NCBI RefSeq assembly: GCF_018448885.1
Contig: NZ_RCWB01000041.1
Location: 1 to 40,055, forward strand
DNA from: Photorhabdus caribbeanensis
Lineage (GTDB): Bacteria > Pseudomonadota > Gammaproteobacteria > Enterobacterales > Enterobacteriaceae
Direction of reading: 5' to 3'
Length of the DNA stretch: 40,055 nucleotides
Below are positions 9,235 through 21,296 of the stretch, in pieces (position 1 is the stretch's first letter; the number at the start of each line of letters is the position of its first letter). Made by a program: the position numbers and the translations under genes. The notes beneath the pieces are model-generated. The model did no database searches, was not told where the DNA came from, and saw only the letters and a program-made list of their open reading frames with translations.

Positions 9235-9741
9235 TTATAATTCTGTATTGTAGGCTTTTTCTAACTCCCAGAAACAATCTTCAGCTCTGTCTTTAGCTTT
9301 GCGATTTGTGATAGCGCCTAAGCTCTTTTTGACCTTATCTACAAACTCTATTTTATTATCTTTGCTTCCTAGTTCTGGTGGGATTGTGCAGATATCAGCC
9401 AATGATATATTGTTTTCTTTATCTGCGTTAGCAAGGACCTCAACAGGATTATTAATTAATGCCAGGGATAATGCGTAGCGCATCTCTTTGGCAAAGTCCA
9501 AGTGCATGCTTTGCGTTAATTTGAAAGCCAGTTTTATCCATTGACTATCACCAGTAGTAATGTTGTGAATGATTTCTTGCCTGGCTCCCATTTCACCTAA
9601 TTCTGCTACTACAGAGTTGGTACCTCTGTTTATAATTTCTTTGGTAATGTTTTCAGGTGTTAATGGATGTGATAAAGCAAGTGCCGTTTGACTGGTAAAC
9701 AGCATTGGTGATAATAAAGTTAGGGTTTTTATTAGATTCAT
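9235..9741 (-). CDS. Small secreted helical protein, function unknown
   Basis: 168 residues, starting at the ATG at 9741 with CTGGAAA upstream. A clear Sec signal peptide (basic start, hydrophobic 7-16, ALA at 20-22) would release a mature protein of about 146 residues to the periplasm or outside. Predicted mostly helical, with two cysteines (C118 in ADICTIPPE, C156 in EDCFWELE) that could form a disulfide, and a central W-x-K-L-A pattern followed by ALSLALINNP. This layout resembles small exported proteins of unknown function found in other proteobacteria, but I cannot name the family with certainty. It sits alone between sspB and gltD, an accessory position; in E. coli other genes occupy this junction. 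Confidence 0.75.
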   Translation of the reverse strand: MNLIKTLTLLSPMLFTSQTALALSHPLTPENITKEIINRGTNSVVAELGEMGARQEIIHNITTGDSQWIKLAFKLTQSMHLDFAKEMRYALSLALINNPVEVLANADKENNISLADICTIPPELGSKDNKIEFVDKVKKSLGAITNRKAKDRAEDCFWELEKAYNTEL

Positions 9742-9939
9742 TAATATTTCCAGTGTTTATAGTTAAGTGAATATCCTAGTGTTTATTCCTATTAGTTAGA
9801 ATATATTATTTAAATTATACATTTATAAAAAATAATATTCTAAAATATTATATATAACAGTAATAAATGTGGAATATTCATTAAATTCACTTACTCTTTT
9901 GTCTAAGGGCAATCCAATTAATATAAGTTATCGAACTGA

Positions 9940-9971
9940 TAATAGAAAGAGATGGGAGCTGAAAAGCTCCC
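9940..9971 (-). terminator. Intrinsic terminator of gltBD
   Basis: On the minus strand, GGGAGCT and AGCTCCC flank a 4-base loop (9954-9971), followed by ATCTCTTTCTATT. It lies directly after the gltD stop. Confidence 0.75.
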
Positions 9972-9979
9972 TTGGTTGA

Positions 9980-11407
<1,428 letters not shown>

Positions 11408-14400
11408 TTATTGCGCTTGAATTCGCAACTCTGCGGAAGAACGACTGCGATGTCCCAGCAGGGCTTTCACATCACTGGATTTGGGTTTCACAAGCGCGAA
11501 TTTACTCAGCCACTGTTGCCAGTTAGCAAGAATATCTTCACCGCGTTGGGAGCCGGTCAGGAGGACGTGCTCAGTGATAAGCCCTCTCAAGTGTTCTTCG
11601 TGAATAGCTAAGGTAGCTACTGCCAGTACTTCGACTAACTCTGGGTTAACCCGTTTGCGGAAATCGTCATTTTCATCCAAGACATAAGCAAAGCCGCCGG
11701 TCATTCCTGCACCAAAATTTATTCCGGTGCGTCCGAGAATACAGACGATACCTCCTGTCATATATTCACAGCCATTATCTCCGATACCTTCTACAACCGT
11801 AATCGCCCCTGAATTACGAACGGCGAAGCGTTCTCCTGCTCGTCCGGCAGCAAACAGTTTGCCTCCGGTTGCGCCGTAGAGACATGTGTTGCCAATGATG
11901 GTTGCCTGATGACTTTTGAAGGCAGACCCCACTGGCGGGTGTATGACAATGCGGCCGCCAGCCATACCTTTACCGACATAATCATTGGCATCGCCGATAA
12001 GTGTTAGCTCCAGACTGCCGGCATTCCAGACGCCAAAACTTTGACCGGCAGTACCATTGAAATGAATTTTTATTGGCGCTGCGGCGACTCCCTGATTACC
12101 ATATCGAGCAGCGATAAAACCGGAAAGGGAAGCGCCCACTGAGCGATCAGTATTACGGATATCGAAATAGAGAGTTTTACTTTGTTGGTTCTCAATATAG
12201 CTAGCGGCTTGAGCCAGTAAATTCTTATTCAGGGCCCCATTATCGAATGGTGGGTTGTTTTCGGTGCAATATAATGTTTTGCCCTGATGGGGTTCAGCGG
12301 TTGCCAAGAGCGGATCAAGATTGAGTTTGCTCTGTTTTGCTGAAATACCTTCTAGTACTTCAAGCAGGTCAGTCCGGCCTATTAAATCAGTTAGCTTTTT
12401 GATGCCCAATGCAGCCATGATCTCTCTGGTTTCACGGGCGATAAAGCGGAAATAGTTCATTACCCGCTCAGGTAAGCCGTGGTAGTGGTCGCGACGTAAT
12501 TTTTCATCCTGAGTGGCAACCCCGGTTGCACAATTATTGAGGTGGCAAATACGCAGATATTTGCATCCAAGGGCAACCATCGGACCAGTACCGAAGCCGA
12601 AACTTTCAGCGCCAAGAATGGCCGCTTTAATAATATCTACGCCGGTTTTCAACCCGCCATCAACTTGTAAGCGGATCTTATGGCGTAATCCGTTAGCAAC
12701 TAGCGCTTGTTGGGTTTCCACCAGCCCCAATTCCCAAGGGCACCCGGCATATTTCACTGATGACAATGGGCTGGCGCCGGTACCGCCATCATAACCTGCG
12801 ATAGTAATTAAATCGGCATAAGCTTTGGCAACGCCAGTGGCAACAGTACCAACGCCGGGTTCTGAAACCAGTTTTACTGAGATCAGCGCATTAGGGTTGA
12901 TCTGTTTTAGATCGAAAATCAACTGAGCTAAATCTTCAATAGAGTAAATATCATGATGCGGTGGTGGCGAAATAAGGGTTACGCCGGGTACGGAATAACG
13001 CAGTTTCGCAATGTACGGTGTCACCTTATCACCCGGTAATTGCCCGCCTTCTCCGGGTTTAGCGCCTTGTGCGACTTTAATCTGAATCACATCAGCGTTG
13101 ACCAGATAAGCAGGCGTCACACCAAATCGACCGGAAGCAACTTGTTTGATACGGGAAACCTTTTTTGTTCCATAACGTGCGGGATCTTCTCCGCCTTCGC
13201 CGGAGTTGGAAAAACCACCTAGCGTATTCATGGCTTCGGCCAGAGCTTCGTGTGCTTCGGGGCTTAATGCGCCAATCGACATCGCTGCGGTATCAAAGCG
13301 TTTAAACAACTCTTCGGCGGGTTCTACTTCTTCAATAGGTAGAGGTTTATCTTTTGTTTTTATCGCCAGTAAATCACGGATGGTAGTAATTGGGCGTTGA
13401 TTAACCAGACGAGAATATTTCAGGTAATCGTTATATTCGCCACTATGAACCGCAGCCTGTAAAGTGCTGACAACATCGGGGTTATAAGCGTGGTATTCGC
13501 CGTTATGAACATATTTCAGCAATCCGCCCTGATCGAGGGGGTGACGAGCAAGCCATGCCCGTTTGGATAAGTTTCGCAGATCCTGCTCAAAATCGCTGAA
13601 ATTAGCACCACCAATGCGACTGACGACGCCGTTGAAGCAAAGCTCAGTTAATTCGGAATGTAAGCCGACAGCTTCAAATAGTTTAGAGCAGCGATAAGAG
13701 GCGATAGTCGAGATACCCATTTTCGACATAATTTTATATAACCCTTTATTGATACCATTGCGGTAGTTGAGCATGACATCAGCATAAGGTTTGTTAATTG
13801 TGCCATTATCGACCATTTTGGCCAGTGATTCATAAGCCAGATAGGGATAGATCGCTGTTGCGCCAAATCCCAGTAGTACAGTGAAATGGTGTGGATCACG
13901 GGCACTTGCTGTTTCTACTATCAGGTTGGTATCACAGCGTAGGTTTTTTTCTACCAAGCGGTGTTGAATAGCGCCAACAGCCATCGGTGCAGGTATAGGT
14001 AATTTCTCCGGCGTAATGTTGCGGTCAGATAATACCAACAATACTGCGCCATCTCTGGCGAGTTGTTCTGCCTGGTCACACAATGCAAACAGGGCATTTT
14101 GCAAATTGGTTTCTTGTGGGTTGAAAGTTAGATCTAATCGTTCTGCGCGATAATGTGGACTTTGTTGCGTTATTAATTGATGAAAATCAGAGTAGAGCAG
14201 AATCGGGGATTTAAAACTTAATCGGTGTGCTTGCCCCTCTGCTTCACAAAATACGTTCATCTCCCGCCCAATGCAGGTGGTGAGAGACATAACATGAGCT
14301 TCGCGTAGTGGGTCGATAGGCGGATTAGTGACTTGAGCGAATTGCTGGCGGAAATAGTCATAAATAATCCGTGGGCGGCTGGAAAGGACGGCAAACGGTG

Positions 14401-15865
14401 TATCATCTCCCATTGAACCGGTCGCTTCCTGACCATTCTCTCCTAAGACACGGATGATTTGATCTAGCTCTTCGTTGCTGTAGGCAAATTGCTTGTGATA
14501 GACCGCTAAGGATTGATCGTTCAGATCCCGGCGGCCAGTTTGATCTTCCAGTAATTCTTCAAATGGAGTCAGGCGTTTGACGTTTTTATCCATCCATTCT
14601 TTATAGGGATGGCGGCTTTTCAAGTCATTGTCTGTTTCTTCTGCATGAAGGATGCGGCCTTGGCGGGTATCAATCACGATAAGTTCACCGGGACCAACGC
14701 GCCCTTTTTCCACCACTTCGTCCGGTTGATAATCCCAGATGCCGACTTCGGAAGCGCAGGTGATCAGCTTATCTTTGGTGATAACATAGCGAGCCGGACG
14801 CAAGCCATTACGATCCAGATTACAGGCAGCGTAGCGTCCATCGGACATAACGATACCCGCAGGACCATCCCACGGTTCCATATGCATGGAGTTGAAATCA
14901 AAAAAAGCCCGCAGATCTTCATCCATATCAGGATTGTTTTGCCATGCGGGAGGAACCAGCAATCGCATAGCACGGATTAAATCCATTCCGCCGTTGAGAA
15001 ACAGTTCCAACATGTTATCCAGCGAACTGGAATCTGACCCGGTTTCGTTGACAAAAGGGGCTGCCGTTTGCAGATCAGGAATAAGCGGTGTTTTGAATTT
15101 ATAGGCTCTTGCTCGTGCCCACTGGCGATTACCGGTGATGGTGTTTATTTCACCGTTATGGGCGAGATAGCGGAAAGGTTGTGCCAATGGCCAGCGTGGG
15201 ACAGTATTGGTTGAGAAGCGCTGGTGGAATAGGCAAATTGCCGATTCCAAGCGTAAATCAGCCAGATCGGGATAGAAACGGGGCAAATCTGCCGCCATGC
15301 ATAGCCCTTTATAGATAGTCACCAGATTGGACAAACTGCAAACATAAAAATCGTTGTCGCTAATGCGTTTTTCTATTCGGCGGCGAGCAACGAACAAACG
15401 GCGTTCTAAATCACGCGCCCGCCAGCCTGCTGGAGCATTAACAAAAATCTGTTCGATTCGGGGGAGGCTTGAAAGGGCTATTTCGCCCAGAATATCACTG
15501 TTGATGGGGACTTCACGCCAGCCAACGACTGACAGAGTTTCATTTTGTAGCTCTTGTTCGACGATTTCCCGGCAGTTTTGTGCAATCTGGGGATTTTGGC
15601 TGAGAAATAGCATTCCGACGGCGTAATTACGGGCTAAATGCCACTCTTGCTCCTGTGCAACCATCCGAAAAAAACGGTCAGGTTTTTGCAACAGTAAACC
15701 ACAACCATCACCGGTTTTGCCATCTGCCAGGATTGCCCCACGATGTTGCATTCTTGCCAAGGCATGGATAGCGGTACGTACTACTTTGTGGCTTGGCTCC
15801 CCTTCAATATGGGCTATCAATCCAAAGCCACAGTTATCCTTTTCTTGAGATTTGTTATATAGCAT
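11408..15865 (-). CDS. gltB: Glutamate synthase (NADPH) large subunit
   Basis: 1485 residues. The precursor begins with 11 residues before Cys12 ([10 protein letters not shown]), the N-terminal nucleophile exposed by propeptide removal in the class II amidotransferase domain (about 12-430). A central domain follows, then the FMN-binding synthase barrel with [15 protein letters not shown]. The 3Fe-4S ligands lie in [12 protein letters not shown] (roughly 1098-1110) and the C-terminal beta-helix (GXXG repeats) ends ELRIQAQ. Ammonia made from glutamine is channelled to 2-oxoglutarate. The ribosome binding site GGGAGG lies 9 bases upstream of the ATG. The start I use matches the short form annotated in E. 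coli. Confidence 0.98.
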   Translation of the reverse strand: MLYNKSQEKDNCGFGLIAHIEGEPSHKVVRTAIHALARMQHRGAILADGKTGDGCGLLLQKPDRFFRMVAQEQEWHLARNYAVGMLFLSQNPQIAQNCREIVEQELQNETLSVVGWREVPINSDILGEIALSSLPRIEQIFVNAPAGWRARDLERRLFVARRRIEKRISDNDFYVCSLSNLVTIYKGLCMAADLPRFYPDLADLRLESAICLFHQRFSTNTVPRWPLAQPFRYLAHNGEINTITGNRQWARARAYKFKTPLIPDLQTAAPFVNETGSDSSSLDNMLELFLNGGMDLIRAMRLLVPPAWQNNPDMDEDLRAFFDFNSMHMEPWDGPAGIVMSDGRYAACNLDRNGLRPARYVITKDKLITCASEVGIWDYQPDEVVEKGRVGPGELIVIDTRQGRILHAEETDNDLKSRHPYKEWMDKNVKRLTPFEELLEDQTGRRDLNDQSLAVYHKQFAYSNEELDQIIRVLGENGQEATGSMGDDTPFAVLSSRPRIIYDYFRQQFAQVTNPPIDPLREAHVMSLTTCIGREMNVFCEAEGQAHRLSFKSPILLYSDFHQLITQQSPHYRAERLDLTFNPQETNLQNALFALCDQAEQLARDGAVLLVLSDRNITPEKLPIPAPMAVGAIQHRLVEKNLRCDTNLIVETASARDPHHFTVLLGFGATAIYPYLAYESLAKMVDNGTINKPYADVMLNYRNGINKGLYKIMSKMGISTIASYRCSKLFEAVGLHSELTELCFNGVVSRIGGANFSDFEQDLRNLSKRAWLARHPLDQGGLLKYVHNGEYHAYNPDVVSTLQAAVHSGEYNDYLKYSRLVNQRPITTIRDLLAIKTKDKPLPIEEVEPAEELFKRFDTAAMSIGALSPEAHEALAEAMNTLGGFSNSGEGGEDPARYGTKKVSRIKQVASGRFGVTPAYLVNADVIQIKVAQGAKPGEGGQLPGDKVTPYIAKLRYSVPGVTLISPPPHHDIYSIEDLAQLIFDLKQINPNALISVKLVSEPGVGTVATGVAKAYADLITIAGYDGGTGASPLSSVKYAGCPWELGLVETQQALVANGLRHKIRLQVDGGLKTGVDIIKAAILGAESFGFGTGPMVALGCKYLRICHLNNCATGVATQDEKLRRDHYHGLPERVMNYFRFIARETREIMAALGIKKLTDLIGRTDLLEVLEGISAKQSKLNLDPLLATAEPHQGKTLYCTENNPPFDNGALNKNLLAQAASYIENQQSKTLYFDIRNTDRSVGASLSGFIAARYGNQGVAAAPIKIHFNGTAGQSFGVWNAGSLELTLIGDANDYVGKGMAGGRIVIHPPVGSAFKSHQATIIGNTCLYGATGGKLFAAGRAGERFAVRNSGAITVVEGIGDNGCEYMTGGIVCILGRTGINFGAGMTGGFAYVLDENDDFRKRVNPELVEVLAVATLAIHEEHLRGLITEHVLLTGSQRGEDILANWQQWLSKFALVKPKSSDVKALLGHRSRSSAELRIQAQ

Positions 15866-15963
15866 ATATGAACCTCCCGAGGTTCTGTCCGACTCTCACA
15901 GAAACTCACAGACATTTGTGAGATTAATATTTTACTGGCGTCTGAATTGCGCCCTCAATCAAC

Positions 15964-15996
15964 CACCACTTGTTTATTTGTGATAAACAGGTGGTG
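15964..15996 (-). promoter_or_regulatory. Inverted repeat in the gltB upstream region
   Basis: CACCACTTGTTTA pairs with TAAACAGGTGGTG (12 of 13 Watson-Crick, one G-T) around the 7-base loop TTTGTGA. It lies 99-131 bp before the gltB start and is not followed by a T-run. It could be an operator for a dimeric regulator or a leader RNA hairpin. I recognise no named site. Confidence 0.55.
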
Positions 15997-16181
15997 ACTT
16001 AAATGATATTGTGTCACTGCATAATTATGGTTCAGATGAGAATCTGACAGATGATTTCCAGTGACTTTCCAAGTTAACTAGAAATATAAATCAGGTCAAA
16101 TATCACCGGGATAAGATAAGTATAGGTGATAATTAAGGCTAACATTATAATTTTTAAGTAAAAAATTTAATATTAGAGTTA

Positions 16182-16197
16182 TGTGATATAGATCATG
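16182..16197. promoter_or_regulatory. CRP-like site, weaker copy
   Basis: TGTGATATAGATCATG matches TGTGA-N6-TCACA in the left half and three of five bases (TCA) in the right half. It lies 28 bp from a stronger site at 16210-16225. Confidence 0.45.
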
Positions 16198-16209
16198 TTA
16201 GGATTTTAA

Positions 16210-16225
16210 TGTGATTTATATCACT
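16210..16225. promoter_or_regulatory. CRP-like site
   Basis: TGTGATTTATATCACT fits the CRP consensus TGTGA-N6-TCACA at nine of ten core positions. It sits about 345 bp upstream of gltB and 385 bp upstream of arcB, so its target is uncertain. CRP is known to act at the E. coli gltBDF promoter. Confidence 0.55.
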
Positions 16226-16604
16226 AATATTAGTGTAATATCTGTTTTATATATGCTGTTAAACTTTTATTTATTAGATTTAAAATCTAACTAATATAAA
16301 CTTTAAAGAATTAATGTGTATTTTTGTTTCTTTATAAGAATAAAGTTTTATCTTTTTGGGGGTATTAAAGGAGTAAAAAAGAATTTTATGCTTATTTTGT
16401 CAATGTATTCGATTATTTATTCATATTTGGATTGTGCGAAAAGACCGGCAAGAGTAAAAAGCCAGAATAATGTTTGGTAAGTCATAACTAAAACTATTAA
16501 ATAATACTATTGTTTTACCAGGTCAACAATTTCTGTTATTCCTTCAACGAAGTGGCCGGTCTTTTACGGTATGATCTGGAATGGTCATATTTAAGGGAGT
16601 TTTT

Positions 16605-16613
16605 ATGAAATGA
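16605..16613 (+). other. Two-codon ORF (ATG AAA TGA) overlapping the arcB start
   Basis: AAGGGAG (16593-16599) is followed by ATG AAA TGA, whose TGA overlaps the arcB ATG as ATGA (16610-16613). The first ATG is five bases from the ribosome binding site and the arcB ATG ten. Initiation at either is plausible, so translation of arcB could depend on re-initiation. Confidence 0.5.
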
Positions 16614-18955
16614 AGCTGCTCAGGGGCCTGGCCCAATATTATGTTGATTTAATGATGAAATTGGGGTTAGTGCGCTTTTCATTACTACTTGCATCCGCAC
16701 TGGTTGTTCTTGCTATGGGTGTACAGATGGTAGTCACTTTTCTGCTTCAAGGAGGAGTGCAAAGTATTGATTTAGTCCGTTCAATTTTTTTTGGTCTGTT
16801 GATTACGCCCTGGGCCGTCTATTTCCTTTCGGTTGTTGTTGAACAGCTTGAAGAGTCCCGCCAACGATTATCCAAATTAGTTGAAAAGTTGGAAGTGATG
16901 CGTCAGCGTGATCGGGAACTTAATCAGCAATTAAAAGACAACATTATTAAGCTTAATCAGGAGATCTCTGTAAGGGAAAAAGCTGAACAGGCGCACCTGA
17001 TATTGTTGGATAAACTCAAAGAAGAGATGAAACACCGTGAGCAGACACAGATTGAATTGGAACAGCAATCTGTATTATTGAAATCTTTTCTCGATGCCTC
17101 TCCTGATTTGGTCTATTACCGCAATGAAAATAATGAGTTTTCTGGTTGTAACCGGGCGATGGAGTTGCTGACGGGGAAAAGCCAGAAACAGCTTGTCGGA
17201 CTGACGCCAAACGATGTTTATGACAAAGAAGTTGCTCGCAAGGTAATGAAAACTGATGAAAAAGTGTTCCGTCATAATGTTGCACTCACTTATGAGCAGT
17301 GGCTGGTTTATCCCGATGGCCGAAAAGCCTGTTTTGAACTTCGGAAAGTCCCTTTTTATGATCGGGTGGGAAAAAGACATGGGCTTATGGGATTTGGGCG
17401 CGATATAACGGAACGTAAGCGCTATCAGGACGCTTTGGAGAATGCAAGTAGGGATAAGACTACTTTTATCTCAACGATTAGCCATGAGCTTCGTACGCCT
17501 TTAAATGGCATTGTTGGTTTGAGCCGTATTCTGCTCGATACTGAGTTGACGTCTGAGCAAAATAACTATCTGAAAACGATTCATGTCAGTGCGATCACAC
17601 TTGGTAATATTTTCAATGACATTATTGAAATGGATAAAATTGAACGGCGTAAGGTGCAGATTGATAATCAGCCAATTGATTTTACCGGTTTTATATCCGA
17701 TCTAGAAAACCTCTCTGGGCTACTGGTGCAACCGAAAGATATTAAATTTGTAATGAACCCAGAACTGCCATTGCCTGCCAGAATTATGGCGGATGGCACT
17801 CGCTTGCGCCAAATTCTGTGGAACTTGATTGGCAATGCGGTGAAATTTACGCAGAAAGGGGAGATCAATGTTCGGATCTGGTACGAAGAGGGGGAGCGCC
17901 TGCTGTTTGAAGTCACAGATACGGGGATTGGTATCCCATATGATGAGCAAGAGAAGATTTTTGCGATGTATTATCAAGTGAAAGGCAGTCATGGTGGTTG
18001 CCCAGCAACGGGAACTGGTATTGGATTGGCGGTATCCAAGCGTTTGGCTCAAAGTATGGGAGGGGATATTGTGGTGGAAAGTGAGCCGGGACAAGGCTCT
18101 CGATTTACACTGTCTATCATTGCGCCTGCTATGGAGGAGAGTCTTCTATGCAAAGAAGAGACAGAAGATTGCCCACTTCCGGCTTTGCATATCTTATTGG
18201 TAGAAGATATTGAACTGAATGTGATTGTTGCTCGCTCTGTACTGGAAAAATTGGGTAACAGCGTGGAAGTCGCCATGAATGGTAAAGATGCGCTAGAAAT
18301 GTTTAACCCAGAAGAGTTCGATCTGGTATTGCTGGATATTCAGCTACCCGATATGACTGGATTAGATATTGCCCGTGAATTACGTCGGCGATATGCCAAA
18401 AAAGATCTGCCCCCATTGATTGCACTGACGGCAAATGTCTTAAAAGACAAAAAAGAGTATCTCGATGCAGGTATGAATGGAGTGTTAAGTAAACCCCTTT
18501 CTGTGAATGCGTTAACCGCCATTATTGAACAATATTGGGGGGAACAATCTGTGCATCATATGCAGCCGAAAGAAGAGGAGTCAGGATTGATGAAAAAAAA
18601 TGAAGATTTACTTGATACAGAAATGCTTAATCAATACATCGAGCTCGTTGGGCCTCAGTTGATTTGCAATAGTTTGAGTGTGTTTGAAAAGATGATGCCG
18701 GGTTATTTGTCTGTTCTTGATTCGAATATGACTGCCAAAGATCAGAAAGGCATTACGGAGGAAGCGCATAAGATAAAAGGCGCTGCGGGATCGGTTGGAT
18801 TGCGTCATTTACAACAACTGGCTCAACAGATTCAATCACCTGATTTACCGGCATGGTGGGACAATGTTCAGGAATGGGTTGATGAGTTAAAGCAAGAATG
18901 GAGAAACGATACGGAAATTTTGAGAGAATGGTTGGCGGAAGCTGAAAAAAAATAA
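16610..18955 (+). CDS. arcB: Aerobic respiration control sensor kinase ArcB
   Basis: 781-residue tripartite hybrid kinase. Two membrane helices (about 24-46 and 57-77) with almost no periplasmic loop are followed by a leucine-rich linker coiled coil (about 78-150) and a PAS domain (about 155-270) containing the redox cysteines Cys180 and Cys241. The kinase core has His292 in SHELRTPLNG, with DTGIGIP and GTGIGLAV ATP-site motifs. The receiver has Asp576 in LLDIQLPD and the C-terminal Hpt has His720 in HKIKGAAGS. It senses quinone redox state and phosphorylates ArcA by the His-Asp-His relay. All key residues of the E. coli protein are present. The start at 16610 gives MKLLRGLAQYYVDL, as in relatives. 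elbB and mtgA follow, as in E. coli. Confidence 0.98.
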   Translation: MKLLRGLAQYYVDLMMKLGLVRFSLLLASALVVLAMGVQMVVTFLLQGGVQSIDLVRSIFFGLLITPWAVYFLSVVVEQLEESRQRLSKLVEKLEVMRQRDRELNQQLKDNIIKLNQEISVREKAEQAHLILLDKLKEEMKHREQTQIELEQQSVLLKSFLDASPDLVYYRNENNEFSGCNRAMELLTGKSQKQLVGLTPNDVYDKEVARKVMKTDEKVFRHNVALTYEQWLVYPDGRKACFELRKVPFYDRVGKRHGLMGFGRDITERKRYQDALENASRDKTTFISTISHELRTPLNGIVGLSRILLDTELTSEQNNYLKTIHVSAITLGNIFNDIIEMDKIERRKVQIDNQPIDFTGFISDLENLSGLLVQPKDIKFVMNPELPLPARIMADGTRLRQILWNLIGNAVKFTQKGEINVRIWYEEGERLLFEVTDTGIGIPYDEQEKIFAMYYQVKGSHGGCPATGTGIGLAVSKRLAQSMGGDIVVESEPGQGSRFTLSIIAPAMEESLLCKEETEDCPLPALHILLVEDIELNVIVARSVLEKLGNSVEVAMNGKDALEMFNPEEFDLVLLDIQLPDMTGLDIARELRRRYAKKDLPPLIALTANVLKDKKEYLDAGMNGVLSKPLSVNALTAIIEQYWGEQSVHHMQPKEEESGLMKKNEDLLDTEMLNQYIELVGPQLICNSLSVFEKMMPGYLSVLDSNMTAKDQKGITEEAHKIKGAAGSVGLRHLQQLAQQIQSPDLPAWWDNVQEWVDELKQEWRNDTEILREWLAEAEKK

Positions 18956-18974
18956 CCCCAACCGAGGTTGGGGT
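18955..18974 (+). terminator. Terminator-like hairpin at the arcB stop
   Basis: ACCCCAAC pairs with GTTGGGGT around CGAG, a very stable 8-bp stem that starts on the last base of the arcB stop codon. No T-run follows, so it may act as an mRNA 3'-end stabiliser or need Rho. Confidence 0.6.
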
Positions 18975-19192
18975 GCGCGAATACTGCGCCAACACCAGGG
19001 AAAACTTTTTACACGCCTATCTAATAGATCTTTGGTTGCGGCGAGTAAATGGGGAATTCTCCGTACATCATACAAGTACCAACATAGCAAAGATAAGATT
19101 TTTTGTTACAAGATTCATTAAAATCTGTGATGAAGATTGGTGTTTAACCCCCTAAAGGGTTAAGCAATAATCTACTACAAATGGAGTGAGGT

Positions 19193-19846
19193 ATGAAATC
19201 AGTTGCGGTTGTCTTAAGTGGATGTGGTGTCTTCGATGGTAGCGAAATTCATGAGTCAGTATTAACTATGCTTTCTTTAGACCGTTTAGGTGTTAAAACG
19301 AGCTTTTTTGCACCTGACGCACCACAACTTCATGTTATTAATCATATTAACGGTGAAGAAATAGGGGAAGAACGTAACGTTCTACAGGAATCTGCCCGTA
19401 TTTCGAGGGGGAAAATTCAGCCTTTATCACAAGCAAATGCAGATGAATTTGATGCCCTGGTAATTCCTGGTGGATTTGGTGTTGCTAAGAATTTATGTGA
19501 CTTTGCCGTTAAGACAGTTGATTGCGAAATAAATAAGGATTTATTAAGTTTGGTAAGGGCTATGCATAAGCAACATAAACCAATGGGATTTATGTGCATT
19601 GCCCCCGTTATGTTGCCAAAATTACTTAATAAATCGGTGAAACTAACTGTCGGCAATGATCCTGAAACGGTTGCTCAAGTAGAGGCAATGGGAGGTGTCC
19701 ATATAGTTTGTGGGGTAAATGATGTTGTTGTTGATTTAGAAAACAAAATTGTGACAACACCAGCCTACATGCTTGCTGAATCTATTTCTCAGGCAGAAGT
19801 GGGAATTGATAAACTTGTCAGAAAAGTATTGGAAATGACTGAGTAA
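19193..19846 (+). CDS. elbB: ElbB, DJ-1/PfpI-superfamily glyoxalase-like protein
   Basis: 217 residues, the E. coli length. It has an alpha/beta flavodoxin-like fold with [14 protein letters not shown] near the start, [12 protein letters not shown], and a nucleophile elbow GFMCIAPVM whose cysteine is the likely catalytic residue. The E. coli protein has weak glyoxalase activity on glyoxal and was first noted for an effect on isoprenoid yield; its physiological role is unclear. GGAGTGAGG precedes the ATG. mtgA starts four bases after the stop, so they form a pair. Confidence 0.93.
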   Translation: MKSVAVVLSGCGVFDGSEIHESVLTMLSLDRLGVKTSFFAPDAPQLHVINHINGEEIGEERNVLQESARISRGKIQPLSQANADEFDALVIPGGFGVAKNLCDFAVKTVDCEINKDLLSLVRAMHKQHKPMGFMCIAPVMLPKLLNKSVKLTVGNDPETVAQVEAMGGVHIVCGVNDVVVDLENKIVTTPAYMLAESISQAEVGIDKLVRKVLEMTE

Positions 19847-19850
19847 CTGG

Positions 19851-20576
19851 ATGCGAAATCCTTTTCAATTTTTATGGTACTGGCTTAAAAAAATCGTAAT
19901 CTCAGTTATTATCTTATGGATAGTTTCTGTTGTTGCATTTTCATTTTTGCCAGTGCCGTTTTCTATGGTTATGGTTGAGCGCCAGATTAGCGCTTGGTCA
20001 TCAGTTAATTTTTCTTATATATCTCGTTCTGACTGGGTAGGGCAAGGACAAATATCGCCAAATATCGCATTGGCTGTTATTGCTGCGGAAGATCAAAAAT
20101 TTCCACAGCATTGGGGATTTGACTTTGATGCTATCGAAAATGTACTTGAACGTAACCAAAATAATTCTGGCAGACTCAGAGGAGCTTCAACGATTTCTCA
20201 GCAAACGGTCAAAAATTTATTTTTGTGGGATGGACGTAGCTGGTTAAGAAAAGGGGTGGAAGCCGGGATGACTTTTGTCATTGAACTGGGATGGTCAAAA
20301 AGTAGAATTCTGACTGTTTACCTTAACATAGCAGAATTTGGTGATGGAATTTTTGGTGTTGAAGAGGCATCCAGACACTATTTTCATAAATCGGCCAGTA
20401 AATTGACGGCATCGGAAGCGGCTTTACTTGCTGCTGTATTGCCTAATCCACACCGCTATAAAGTTAACGCACCTTCGGCTTATGTTTTACAGCGTCAACA
20501 ATGGATTTTGCGGCAAATGCGGTTGTTGGGCGGGGTGAGTTACCTTGAGAAAAATGGGTTAATGCAGAGTGATTGA
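19851..20576 (+). CDS. mtgA: Monofunctional peptidoglycan glycosyltransferase MtgA
   Basis: 241 residues. One N-terminal membrane helix (about 13-35) anchors a GT51 domain facing the periplasm. The catalytic glutamate lies in [15 protein letters not shown]. The family motifs [35 protein letters not shown] and [13 protein letters not shown] follow in order. It polymerises lipid II into glycan strands without transpeptidation. It is co-transcribed with elbB, whose stop precedes its ATG by four bases. Confidence 0.97.
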   Translation: MRNPFQFLWYWLKKIVISVIILWIVSVVAFSFLPVPFSMVMVERQISAWSSVNFSYISRSDWVGQGQISPNIALAVIAAEDQKFPQHWGFDFDAIENVLERNQNNSGRLRGASTISQQTVKNLFLWDGRSWLRKGVEAGMTFVIELGWSKSRILTVYLNIAEFGDGIFGVEEASRHYFHKSASKLTASEAALLAAVLPNPHRYKVNAPSAYVLQRQQWILRQMRLLGGVSYLEKNGLMQSD

Positions 20577-20624
20577 GGGAAGAATCGAGAAGTTATTTGG
20601 TTTGATATTGGATGATAAAAAGAG

Positions 20625-20673
20625 GTAAAACGCCGACGCCAAAAAATGACGCGGCCTAATACCTGGATGTTTG
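20625..20673. repeat. Short intergenic element sharing ACGCCG...AAATGACGCGGCCT with 32656-32686
   Basis: Lies between convergent mtgA and dolP. It contains ACGCCG followed by AAATGACGCGGCCT. The same two blocks in the same order occur at 32656-32686 between yqjA and alx. AGGTA and TACCT flank the element as an inverted repeat, so it may be a terminator hairpin for the convergent pair. Confidence 0.45.
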
Positions 20674-20709
20674 ACCGATTTATCGTGTCATCGTCTTCAA
20701 TCAATATGG

Positions 20710-21285
20710 TTAATTCAGATAAGTGAATGCGGTTGTCACCCGCTTAACACCGTTAGTTTCGCTGGCAATTTTTGCTGCGGCATTACCTTCCTGTTTGGTC
20801 AGAATGCCCAATAAAAAGACTTCGCCGTTTTCCGTAACGACTTTTATGTTAGAAGACTTAACCGAGTCACTAGCCAAGATTTTTGAGCGTACTTTAGTTG
20901 TAATCCAAGTGTCTTTGGAAGCTGTACTTAATTCAACGGGTTTTCCCTGACGAATTTCATTGTAAACAGTATGTGCTCCATCAACCCGCGATGCTATCTG
21001 TTTAGCTCGGTCTGAAAGGTTTGAATTTGGGCTTTGACCTGTTAGTAAAACTTTTCCTTGATAGGCGGTGGTAATAATACGGGTTTGCTCTTTGAGCTGT
21101 TTATCTTTGCCAAGCGCATTACTGACACGGGCTTCGAGAGTACTATCATCAACCTGTTGACCAACTGTTCGGGGATCGGTTGCTGTTTTAGTCGCTACAG
21201 CGGCAGAGCCTACCACGACTGCACCAATACACCCCTGTAACATCACAGCAGTACAAATTGTTGCTAATAGGGAGAAAAATCGCAT
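20710..21285 (-). CDS. dolP: Outer membrane lipoprotein DolP (YraP), two BON domains
   Basis: 191 residues with a lipoprotein signal peptide and lipobox LQGC (Cys19), then two BON domains (about 45-115 and 120-190). The second contains WITTKVRSKILASDSVKSSN and NGEVFLLGILT. In E. coli DolP is an outer membrane lipoprotein enriched at division sites that supports BAM function and envelope integrity and belongs to the sigma-E regulon. Last gene of the lpoA-yraN-diaA-dolP run, 11 bases after diaA. Confidence 0.95.
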   Translation of the reverse strand: MRFFSLLATICTAVMLQGCIGAVVVGSAAVATKTATDPRTVGQQVDDSTLEARVSNALGKDKQLKEQTRIITTAYQGKVLLTGQSPNSNLSDRAKQIASRVDGAHTVYNEIRQGKPVELSTASKDTWITTKVRSKILASDSVKSSNIKVVTENGEVFLLGILTKQEGNAAAKIASETNGVKRVTTAFTYLN

Positions 21286-21296
21286 TATTTGGCTCC

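Larger units (their letters stand above)
15866..16609. other. Divergent spacer between gltB and arcB, carrying regulatory elements
   Basis: 744 bp with no credible gene. E. coli carries yhcC between gltB and arcB; it is absent here. The spacer holds a 13-bp inverted repeat about 100 bp upstream of gltB, and two CRP-like palindromes 28 bp apart near the middle. The right half is AT-rich with no clear arcB promoter that I could single out. Confidence 0.7.

Noticed and set aside
14609-14980. 123-codon plus-strand reading frame opposite gltB
   Set aside because: It is the complement of well conserved GltB codons; no start signals and no family.
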